DNA of 21,709 nt, from positions 1 to 21,709 of the forward strand of contig JANZZP010000045.1 of the NCBI GenBank assembly GCA_026419335.1, given 5' to 3'. Both the position numbers and the translations under genes were made by a program. Numbering within the stretch: the first letter of the stretch is position 1; each line of letters opens with the position of its first letter. Below the pieces are notes generated by a model. It searched no databases. It was not told the origin of the DNA and saw nothing but the letters and a program-made list of their open reading frames with translations. This DNA is from Elusimicrobiales bacterium (lineage in GTDB: Bacteria > Elusimicrobiota > Elusimicrobia > Elusimicrobiales > UBA9959). Below, one piece after another: positions 8,503-16,592 of the stretch.

Positions 8503-11500
8503 ATGAACAAATATAATAGGAAACTATATTTAATAATCTTGTTCATATTTCTATTTCCTACTTATTTAATTTCCAAAAGCAAATCTATTAAACTATATTC
8601 AAAAACACACGGAAGAGAAATAGAAGTTGCAGAAAATGAAATAATTGTGAAGTTCAGGGAAAATGCAAATGTCGAAAAAATAAATAATTTAATCATAAAA
8701 TCACAAAAGAAAATTCAAAAAAGTTTTAAAAAAAACATTAAAAGAATAAAATTTAGTGATAATGTCGATATACTAAAGATAATAGAACTTTATAAAAATC
8801 AAAGAGATGTGATTTATGCTGAACCTAATTATGTAGCTCAAAAATTTTCTTTTATTCCAAATGATCCATTATATAATGAACAGTGGGGACTTAATAAAAT
8901 TGAAGCAGATAAATCATGGGATATTATAAATCCAAAAAGAAAAGCAATAGTTGCATTAGTTGATAGCGGTGTTGACTTTTCCAATTTAGAACTCTCAAGA
9001 AGTCTAATTGATGGATATGATTTTGTAAATGATGATAATTTACCAGAAGATGATAATGGTCATGGCACTCATTGTGCTGGTATAATTGCTGCAGAAATAG
9101 ATAATGGAATTGGTATTGCTGGAGTTCTTAATTCAGTAAGTATAATGCCTTTAAAAGTTCTTGATAAAAATGGAGTTGGATTTTATTCAGACATCGCTGA
9201 AGCAATAATATATGCAGCAGACCAAGGAGCCAATGTTATTAACCTAAGTTTGGGAGGTATGGAACAATCACATTTTTTACAAGAAGCTATAGATTATGCA
9301 TATGAGAAAGGATGCATAATAATCGCTGCAGCAGGAAATCTAGGTAATTCAACTCCAATTTATCCAGCAGCTCTTCAAAATGTGATAGCAGTAGGAGCAA
9401 CAGATGAAAACGATTTTAGATGGTATATGTCTTCTTTTGGCAATTATCTTGATATAGTTGCACCTGGAGTTAATATATTAAGCACCTATTTAGGAAACAC
9501 ATACAAAAAAGCAACAGGCACATCAGTAGCAGCAGCATTTGTATCTGCTATATCAGCTTTTATAATTTCAAATTCAACCGATATAAAAAATTATGAAATT
9601 GAAAATATAATTTTAAACACAGCAGACGATCTCGGAAATTATGGAAAAGACGAAGAATATGGATATGGGCGAATTAATATGCTAAAAGCAATAAAAAACA
9701 CACCAAATTTACAACATGATCTAAGTATAACAAAAATAACGGTAAGTAGTACAAATTTTTCAGACAAGGATATAAATATATACATCACACTAATGAACCA
9801 AGGAAAAAATGAAGAGAAAAATGTAGAAGTAAAAACAATAATAAATGAAAAAGAAACTTTCAGTGAAACAGTTAACAAAATTAAATCTGATGAAAAAATT
9901 AATATAAATATAAAATTATCTCAAGATATATCCTCTTTAGAAAGGTTAATTATTAAATCTGAAGTTTTGCCTGTTGAAGGAGAAATAGATATAGAAGATA
10001 ATAAAAAATCAATTTTATTCAGAATAAATTATGACTCAAACACAAAACTTGCCACACTACATGAAGTAGATGTTCATTCCTATATAATAGAAGAAGCTTT
10101 AAAATTATGGCCTAATAACACTTCAAATGAATTATATCTTTATAAAAATGAACTACACAGAGGAGCTGGAAACTACTCTGGAAGTTATACATATTCCGAA
10201 GATGGAAATTCTGATTATTATGGGAATCTATACATTTGTAGTATATCTGTATCAGAACATTTTTGGGATCCGTATAATCAAGATTATGTAGCATGGTGGA
10301 ATCTATGTTCACCACCATACTCACCAAGCACAGCAAGAACAAGAGCTTTATATATTTGGAACAATTATTCAATTCCAAACTATTCTACTCAAAAAAATAA
10401 AGCATATTATTATTTGGGAAGAGTCATACATCTTTTACAAGATATGAGTGTTCCAGCTCATGTTGTATGGGATCAACACACACCAATAGATAAAGATACT
10501 TATGAAAGCATATTTCTACCATCTAACTATTATAATTATAAAGCAACTGGAAGCCCTATAATAAAATCTGATATAAATAGTTATTTTGAATCTATGGCAA
10601 AGACTGCTAGAAAATATCCTTCTGATGATTATGATGGTTATTCTGACTCCGGTATTTTTTGGTATAACAACAATGGAAACCTAAGTACAACTAATGGAAA
10701 TAACGCTTCTTTAAATAACACAGCACTTCAAACAATAGCTTCAGATCTGATGATATCAGTTATACAACATGTCGCAGGAGCTTTAAAATTATTTGCTGAA
10801 ACAGTAGACAATACTCCTCCATCATCGCCAGCAAATCTTGACGATGGAGTTTCAGGTTGGAGTAGAACCAATAATTTCTCCTTTTCCTGGTCTGCATCAA
10901 CTGACAACCTTAGTGGAGTTAAAGGATATTATTACTCATTAACCGATTCAACTCCAGATAATGATGACTTCTTCACGAAAGATACCTCTACAACTATTAT
11001 CAATATACCAGATGGAATCTGGAATTTTTATGTATCAGCAGTAGATAATAGCATATCTCAAAATATAAGTCAGCCAAGTTATCATACTTTTATGATCGAC
11101 ACAACATCACCTACAATAATAAATAATCAAACTGGAGATGATGTTTGGCAAAACTCTAATAATAGAATTTATAATATTGATTTTGAAGATTTGGTTTCAG
11201 AATTAAATAAATTTCAAATAAAAATTACAACGGGACCAAATCAAAGCGGAAGAGAAATTATCCCCTGGACTGATATACTAACAAATATAAACTCACAATC
11301 ATACACTAATAACTGGCAAATTCCGGATTCAATTTTTAATCTATTATCAAATGGAACATCTTATATAAGCATCCGAGCTTACGATAATGCAGGAAATTAT
11401 TCAGAATTATCAGACGCGTTTTATATAAAAAAAGACACAATTCCTCCAAATATAATAAACACAACAGTTCAAAGTGGTGCTAAAGATAATATATGGCAAA

Positions 11501-13953
11501 ATTTTGATAACCAGCCAGTATTTAACTGGAATGCGTTAGATGATGGATCAGGTGTTTTTGGACATTATATTTATTTTGGAACAGATCCTAATGGTATTTC
11601 TTTCAACTACATTGTTTCAAATTCCTTTTCTTCTAATCTATTATCAGACGGTACTTACTATTTAAGAATACAATCAAAAGATAATGCTTCAAATTTAACA
11701 CCATGGATTACAATTTTTACCTTTAAATATGAATCTACAAAACCTACTACAACAATCAATTTAAATGGAACAATGGGAATTAATGATTGGTATATATCTG
11801 ACGTTATTATAACTCTCGCGGCATCGGATACAAATGGTTCTGGTATAAAAGAAACCTATTATAAAATTAATGGAGGGGAAACTCAAAATTATACATCACC
11901 ATTTACAATTAGTTCACAAGGAATTTTTACAATAGAATATTGGAGTATAGACAATGCTGGAAATGAAGAAGGTCATAAATACATAAATCTGAAGATAGAT
12001 AAAACTAATCCAACGTGTTATATAAAAGATTTACCAAACTATATAAAATTAACTTCATTTACGATTGAATGGAATGGATTTGACGGTATTTCAGGTATTG
12101 ATGAAAACAGTTTTGATATACAATACAAAATAAACTCTCAGCCATGGATAGATTGGTTTACATTAACAAATACTACCTATTCAGTTTATGGTCCTGTCGA
12201 ACCAATACCTGTAACTGAAGGAAATACATATTCTTTTAGATGTCGTGTAAAAGACAAAGCAGGAAATATCTCAGAATATAGTAATAATAACTATTCAATA
12301 ATTGTTGATACATCTCCACCTAATATCACAAGCATACTATCTACTACTCATCCTGAAAATGTTTGGAAAAACATATCCGATATAGTTATAAATTATTCAG
12401 CAAATGATTCAATTTCTGGTATTGAGAGATATGGTTATCAAATAAGCAATAGTTCCTTTCAATTAATTAACAACTTAATATATACATATAATAACTTATT
12501 AGAATTGAATAATATGTCAGATGGAATATGGTACTTTTATTTGCTTGCAGTTGATAAAGCTGGAAATTACAGCAACATAGCCACATACGGTCCCATTAAA
12601 ATAGACACCACCTCTCCACAAGCAACAGTAACATTATCAAAACATATCATAAAACAGGAACCATTAATAATCAATATAATTGCAAATGAGGATATATCAG
12701 AAATATCCTCTTCAATAACACAGAATGGTTCAATAAATATCCCATTATCGTTTGAAAGTTTGGATGGTATAAATTGGTCAACTAAATATATTCCTATTAC
12801 AAATTATGATGGAACAGCTATCTTTAATGCCACAGTAAAAGATGTAGCAGGAAATTCTATTTTTATATCAACAAATTTTATAGTTGATACAACTTCACCA
12901 ACTGCCGTAATTACAATGGATCATATTCCACCTTTTAAAACAGGTGAAATTAAAATAAATTTAACAATAAATGATTTAACAGACATTTTACAAAAACCTT
13001 TTCTTAAAATCTTGCTTCCTAACAATGATTTAATAACTTTAAATCTTATAGGTTTTAATAAAACATGGTCATCAAAATTTTACATAGAATCAACAACACC
13101 ACAAGGAGTTGCCTATTTTATTTTTTCGGCAACAGATACAGCTAATAATAATGGAATAGAAATTATTTCCGGTGATAGCTTTACAATAGATACGACTATA
13201 AATAATACAGAAGGAGGAAGTTCTTCAAACTCTGATGGCACATCGGTATATCTACCTCCTTATTCTACATTAGAACCAGTAAATATAATTATTACTGATA
13301 TCTTAAATACTACACCTCCAATACCAAAAGCAAATGATAAACTAGATATTTGGATAAAACCAATAAATATATATAAAAAATTTACAGCAATTGGTGAATA
13401 TTCATCTTCAAATATAAAATATTTCCAAAAAGATATCACTATCTCTATTCCATACTTAGATGAAAATCAAGATGGATATGTTGATAACACAAATATAAAA
13501 GAGAAAACATTAAAAATGTTTCATTTAAATGAATTAACGGAGAAATGGGAAGAACTTATAACATCCCAAGTAATTGAAACTGAAAACAAAGTAATAGCAA
13601 AAACAAATACTTTTTCAATATACGCTTTATTTTCAATTTCACCTTATAACAACAACACAACTAATATAATCGCTTTTCCAAACCCTTGTTATATAAAAAA
13701 AGATGGATATGTACGCATAACAAATCTCCCACAAACATCAAATAGTTTAAAAATTTTCATCTATACTATCGCAGGAGAATTGGTAAGAATTCTTAATGAT
13801 TCCAATGAGATAAAGAATCAATCTGGAATCATTACAGCATATTGGGACGGATATACTGAAAATGGAAAAAAAGCAGCAAGTGGAGTTTATATTTATGTTG
13901 TTAAAGATAATAGCGAAATAAAAAAACGAGAAAAAATTGTAATTTTTTGGTAG
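8503..13953 (+). CDS. Giant secreted S8 subtilase fused to zinc phospholipase C-like, Ig-like and FlgD/T9SS-like modules
   Basis: 1816 residues. Signal peptide 1-24. Propeptide about 40-112 (AENEIIVKFRENA, VIYAEPNY). Subtilisin-like protease about 120-400 with the full triad: Asp154 (LVDSGVD), His187 (GHGTHCAG), Ser341 (GTSVAAA, instead of the usual GTSMAAP), and oxyanion Asn279 (AAAGN). CARDB-like domain about 405-510. Zinc phospholipase C-like domain about 518-765 with His525, His586 (EHFWDP), His643-x3-Asp647-x5-His653 (HLLQDMSVPAH) and Cys579/Cys602. Eight Ig-like modules about 769-1563, each opening with DTTSPT- or DNTPP-like linkers, the fourth like an OmpL47-type repeat. A beta domain about 1575-1720. 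Then a FlgD-like tail from FPNPCY (1725) to the end (GELVRIL, YWDGYTENGKKAASGVYIYV). No clear ribosome site precedes the ATG, but the signal peptide fixes the start. Substrates are unknown; secretion is well supported. Confidence 0.9.
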   Translation: MNKYNRKLYLIILFIFLFPTYLISKSKSIKLYSKTHGREIEVAENEIIVKFRENANVEKINNLIIKSQKKIQKSFKKNIKRIKFSDNVDILKIIELYKNQRDVIYAEPNYVAQKFSFIPNDPLYNEQWGLNKIEADKSWDIINPKRKAIVALVDSGVDFSNLELSRSLIDGYDFVNDDNLPEDDNGHGTHCAGIIAAEIDNGIGIAGVLNSVSIMPLKVLDKNGVGFYSDIAEAIIYAADQGANVINLSLGGMEQSHFLQEAIDYAYEKGCIIIAAAGNLGNSTPIYPAALQNVIAVGATDENDFRWYMSSFGNYLDIVAPGVNILSTYLGNTYKKATGTSVAAAFVSAISAFIISNSTDIKNYEIENIILNTADDLGNYGKDEEYGYGRINMLKAIKNTPNLQHDLSITKITVSSTNFSDKDINIYITLMNQGKNEEKNVEVKTIINEKETFSETVNKIKSDEKININIKLSQDISSLERLIIKSEVLPVEGEIDIEDNKKSILFRINYDSNTKLATLHEVDVHSYIIEEALKLWPNNTSNELYLYKNELHRGAGNYSGSYTYSEDGNSDYYGNLYICSISVSEHFWDPYNQDYVAWWNLCSPPYSPSTARTRALYIWNNYSIPNYSTQKNKAYYYLGRVIHLLQDMSVPAHVVWDQHTPIDKDTYESIFLPSNYYNYKATGSPIIKSDINSYFESMAKTARKYPSDDYDGYSDSGIFWYNNNGNLSTTNGNNASLNNTALQTIASDLMISVIQHVAGALKLFAETVDNTPPSSPANLDDGVSGWSRTNNFSFSWSASTDNLSGVKGYYYSLTDSTPDNDDFFTKDTSTTIINIPDGIWNFYVSAVDNSISQNISQPSYHTFMIDTTSPTIINNQTGDDVWQNSNNRIYNIDFEDLVSELNKFQIKITTGPNQSGREIIPWTDILTNINSQSYTNNWQIPDSIFNLLSNGTSYISIRAYDNAGNYSELSDAFYIKKDTIPPNIINTTVQSGAKDNIWQNFDNQPVFNWNALDDGSGVFGHYIYFGTDPNGISFNYIVSNSFSSNLLSDGTYYLRIQSKDNASNLTPWITIFTFKYESTKPTTTINLNGTMGINDWYISDVIITLAASDTNGSGIKETYYKINGGETQNYTSPFTISSQGIFTIEYWSIDNAGNEEGHKYINLKIDKTNPTCYIKDLPNYIKLTSFTIEWNGFDGISGIDENSFDIQYKINSQPWIDWFTLTNTTYSVYGPVEPIPVTEGNTYSFRCRVKDKAGNISEYSNNNYSIIVDTSPPNITSILSTTHPENVWKNISDIVINYSANDSISGIERYGYQISNSSFQLINNLIYTYNNLLELNNMSDGIWYFYLLAVDKAGNYSNIATYGPIKIDTTSPQATVTLSKHIIKQEPLIINIIANEDISEISSSITQNGSINIPLSFESLDGINWSTKYIPITNYDGTAIFNATVKDVAGNSIFISTNFIVDTTSPTAVITMDHIPPFKTGEIKINLTINDLTDILQKPFLKILLPNNDLITLNLIGFNKTWSSKFYIESTTPQGVAYFIFSATDTANNNGIEIISGDSFTIDTTINNTEGGSSSNSDGTSVYLPPYSTLEPVNIIITDILNTTPPIPKANDKLDIWIKPINIYKKFTAIGEYSSSNIKYFQKDITISIPYLDENQDGYVDNTNIKEKTLKMFHLNELTEKWEELITSQVIETENKVIAKTNTFSIYALFSISPYNNNTTNIIAFPNPCYIKKDGYVRITNLPQTSNSLKIFIYTIAGELVRILNDSNEIKNQSGIITAYWDGYTENGKKAASGVYIYVVKDNSEIKKREKIVIFW

Positions 13954-13976
13954 ATAGATGAATTTATTAAAAATGA

Positions 13977-14827
13977 TTAATTCTACAAACAAACACATAC
14001 TATAAAACATCTGCCACTTCATTTTTAAAAATAACATCAGATGTAAGATCTGCTGCTATGACGGATGCATTTTCTGCTGTTTGTAATGATATAAATAGTA
14101 TAGATTTTAATCCCGCTGGTCTAATACAAATAAAAACAATCAAGCTTCATTTTCCCATGTTGAATGGTTTGAAAGATTCTTTTGCGTTTATAACAGCTTA
14201 TCAAAAAATTGTATTAGGTGAAGCTATACATTATTTTCAATCGGAGAATTTTCATCTAATTCTTTTTCCCTTAATCTAACATTAAGTCATAAAATTAAAA
14301 ACCAACTATATACTGGTATTAATTAAAGCTATAAGAGAAGAAATTTACAAAGAAAAAGTACACTATATGCAACAGATAAGGATTAATTTATCCTTAATAT
14401 TACAAAATATAGGAAATAAAATTAAATTATATGAAAAATTATTGACTTCCCTCTGTTATGAAAATTGGAGCATATTACAAATTTTTATCAAAAATACATC
14501 TTTTATTAGATTATTCTAAATATTTTAATGACACAAAAATCATAGCAATTGGAAATGAATATGAAAATAAATAAGATTTCAATTATAAGAGCTGGTTATA
14601 AAATCAAAAAAATATTTATTACATCATCAGAAATATCAGGTGGAATAGGAATTAAAATTAATAATTTAAATGTAGATTATTCAATTAGTAATTTAGAAAA
14701 TTTAGGAATGATTCATAGGATTTCATTACTAATCAATTCTAAAAATTCAACTAAAAATCAAATTAGGACTCAAAGTTCTAAACTAACTACCCAAAAGTCT
14801 CTTAAAAAATTTATAAAAATTCTATAG
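13977..14827 (+). pseudogene. Frameshifted PorV/UPF0164-family outer-membrane protein gene
   Basis: No intact frame spans this stretch, but successive frames read as one PorV/UPF0164-type barrel. 13977-14242: SATSFLKI, RSAAMTDAFSAVCNDINS, then DFNPAGL, the family's N-terminal signature. A shift near 14242 gives 14243-14323 (GEFSSNSFSLNLTLSHKIKN, LYTGIN). A shift and stop near 14322 lead to 14322-14448 (IKAIREEIYKEK, LSLILQNIGNKIKLYEK). A shift near 14449 leads to PSVMKIGAYYKFLSK and LLLDYSKYFND to the stop at 14572. A last shift near 14567 leads to ISIIRAGYKIK, SGGIGIKINNLNVDYSIS, and a stop at 14825. That is at least four frameshifts; the segment around 14355-14375 is probably also shortened. 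No signal peptide survives. In type IX secretion PorV receives cargo tails; other members of the family are unrelated to that role. The fragments at 14058 and 14549 should not be called separate genes. Sequencing error is unlikely to explain so many breaks beside intact neighbours. Confidence 0.85.
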
Positions 14828-14838
14828 ACTTTAAATAG

Positions 14839-14862
14839 AATAACTCGAAGTTATTGGGAGGG
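14839..14862 (+). promoter_or_regulatory. Inverted repeat abutting the deiminase ribosome binding site
   Basis: AATAACT-CGA-AGTTATT (14839-14855) is a perfect 7-base inverted repeat with a 3-base loop. It touches the ribosome site GGGAGGG (14856-14862), which lies 3 bases before the ATG at 14866. The stem has one G-C pair, so a stable RNA hairpin is doubtful; a DNA operator is as likely. The Shine-Dalgarno part is firm and sets the start of the deiminase gene, while a role for the repeat is speculative. Confidence 0.4.
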
Positions 14863-14865
14863 AAA

Positions 14866-16065
14866 ATGAGAAAGGTATTTTTTATTTTGACTCTTATTCA
14901 ACTCACTGTATTCAATATTAACGCAAGCGAAAACAATTTAAATAAAGATTTTATACCTCCAACAAAGCAAAACATAAAAGATTCTACATATGAAATAACA
15001 ATTCCAAATCCTGCTGATTTATATCCATCATATCAAAATAATAACTATGGAGATAAAAAAGGTCCATCAGAAGCTCAAAAACAACTCATCAAATTAAAAA
15101 ATAAATCTATATTAAAAAATAATAATATAGACATAAAATTTTCAAATCAACCAAATATCAAATATAGACCATATGCTGATTATGAAAAAACAGGATATTT
15201 AATTTTTACATCTGAATTTAGATTTAACTCAAAAGAAGCTAAAAAAATTTTAGCGAAAAACATACCGCAAGACGCTAAGTTAATATTAATAATAAACCCT
15301 TATAATCAAAAAGAGACAGATGAAGCACTATCAACTCTTACCACAGTAATACCAAGAAATAGGATTATTTTAGCAAGATTTACGGAATCATCTAAAGCAT
15401 TTTGGGCAAGGGACGCAATGCCAATACCAGTTTTTTCAATTTTAGATAATTCATTTACAGTTATAGATGCAAAATACTATCATGAATTTAATCAAGATCA
15501 ACAAGTAGCATCAATGTTTGGAGCAAAACTTGAAAAGCATGAATATTATTTTGAAGGTGGAAATTTTATGGCAAATAAAAATGGAGATTGTCTAATAGTA
15601 AACAATGATTATCATAGAGAAATCCCAGATTCAATATTTTCAGTATATTATGGTTGCAAGAAGATTATTAAACTTCCTTTTATAGAAGGGATTGGGCATG
15701 TTGATGAGCATGCTAGATTTGTAAACGACACTACAATTCTCACAGACCTTATACAATATAAAACAATTCTTGAAAAAGAAGGATTTACAGTAATTATGCT
15801 TCCAAAACCACAAGGAGCGTATGAAACATATGTGAATTCTGTAATAATGGATGGAAAAGCTATTGTTCCAATTTTTGGAAGTAGTACTGATTCTTATGCT
15901 TTGTCAGTATATGAATCAGTAGGATTTAAAGCTGAAGGAGCTCCTTCAAAAGATCTTTCAAACAAAGGAGAAGGATCCGTGCATTGTATAACAATGACAT
16001 ATCCACCAGTTCCTTTAAAAGAATTAGCAAAAGCGCTAAATATTGAAATTTTAGATAGTATATAA
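14866..16065 (+). CDS. Secreted agmatine/peptidyl-arginine deiminase-family protein
   Basis: 399 residues from the ATG at 14866 (GGGAGGG just upstream); a longer reading from the TTG at 14854 would place that site inside the gene. Residues 1-20 form a signal peptide (MRKVFFILTLIQLTVF, NAS), so unlike ordinary agmatine deiminases it is exported. The guanidine-modifying fold follows: FWARDAMP with Asp183, FEGGNF, GHVDEH with His278 and Asp280, and the nucleophile Cys374 in GSVHCITM, all in PAD_porph order. The family hydrolyses a guanidino group to a ureido group and ammonia; the Porphyromonas member citrullinates protein C-terminal arginines. Whether this one acts on agmatine, free arginine or peptides cannot be read from sequence. 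It has no FlgD-like tail. Its gene follows the broken PorV-like gene. Confidence 0.85.
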   Translation: MRKVFFILTLIQLTVFNINASENNLNKDFIPPTKQNIKDSTYEITIPNPADLYPSYQNNNYGDKKGPSEAQKQLIKLKNKSILKNNNIDIKFSNQPNIKYRPYADYEKTGYLIFTSEFRFNSKEAKKILAKNIPQDAKLILIINPYNQKETDEALSTLTTVIPRNRIILARFTESSKAFWARDAMPIPVFSILDNSFTVIDAKYYHEFNQDQQVASMFGAKLEKHEYYFEGGNFMANKNGDCLIVNNDYHREIPDSIFSVYYGCKKIIKLPFIEGIGHVDEHARFVNDTTILTDLIQYKTILEKEGFTVIMLPKPQGAYETYVNSVIMDGKAIVPIFGSSTDSYALSVYESVGFKAEGAPSKDLSNKGEGSVHCITMTYPPVPLKELAKALNIEILDSI

Positions 16066-16082
16066 TTTTCATAAGAAATTTA

Positions 16083-16088
16083 TATAAT
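16083..16088 (+). promoter_or_regulatory. -10 element placed for a leaderless coaD transcript
   Basis: A perfect TATAAT ends 6 bases before the coaD ATG (16095). No Shine-Dalgarno sequence is present in the 29-base gap. A start about 7 bases downstream of the hexamer would fall on the ATG itself. No good -35 hexamer was found at 16-18 bases, and TATAAT is common in DNA this A+T-rich, so support is modest. Confidence 0.35.
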
Positions 16089-16094
16089 AATTCT

Positions 16095-16589
16095 ATGAAA
16101 AAGATTAAATCTGCTTTATATCCTGGAAGTTTTGATCCTCTTACTTTTGGACATTTAGACATAATTGAAAGAGCATGTCAAATCTTTGATAAACTTATTG
16201 TAAGCATTTTCGTAAACCAATCTAAAAAACCACTATTTACATTAGAAGAAAGAGTTGATATCCTTAAAAAAGTATTAGGTAAAAATAAAAGTATAATTAT
16301 TGATTGTTTTGATGGTTTGCTTGTTGATTATATGAAAAGAAAAAAGATAAAAGTTATAATAAGAGGACTTAGAGCAGTTTCGGACTTAGAATATGAATTT
16401 CAATACGCAGCAGCAAACAGAACCTTAGATCCAGAAATAGAAACTATTTTTTTTATGCCAAGACTAAGATATTCCTATCTTTCATCTTCTGTCGTAAGAG
16501 AAATATTAAAATTTGGCGGAGATGTTTCTAAAATGGTTCCTCCCTATGTTATAGAAGTAGTAAAAAGGAAAAACAACAATAAAATTTAA
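16095..16589 (+). CDS. coaD: Phosphopantetheine adenylyltransferase
   Basis: 164 residues, the usual length. CoaD joins ATP and 4'-phosphopantetheine to make dephospho-CoA, the penultimate step of coenzyme A synthesis, in the cytoplasm as a hexamer. Seen: the nucleotidyltransferase motif YPGSFDPLTFGH near the N-terminus; FTLEERVDIL; IIRGLRAVSDLEYEFQ; the second nucleotide-binding motif YLSSSVVREI; and FGGDVSKMVPPYV at the C-terminus. All hallmarks are intact. It stands 29 bases after the deiminase gene without a ribosome site and is transcribed toward the alkaline phosphatase gene, with only 3 bases between the two stops. An A+T palindrome (AAAATTTAAATTTT, 16581-16594) spans that junction. 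Confidence 0.95.
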   Translation: MKKIKSALYPGSFDPLTFGHLDIIERACQIFDKLIVSIFVNQSKKPLFTLEERVDILKKVLGKNKSIIIDCFDGLLVDYMKRKKIKVIIRGLRAVSDLEYEFQYAAANRTLDPEIETIFFMPRLRYSYLSSSVVREILKFGGDVSKMVPPYVIEVVKRKNNNKI

Positions 16590-16592
16590 ATT

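Noticed and set aside
14058..14279. 73-codon open frame with a plausible ATG
   Set aside because: Its protein begins in the middle of the PorV-family signature and continues upstream in frame to 13977; it is one fragment of the pseudogene.
14549..14827. 92-codon frame starting at TTG
   Set aside because: It encodes only the C-terminal strands of the same broken PorV-like gene and has no ribosome site.
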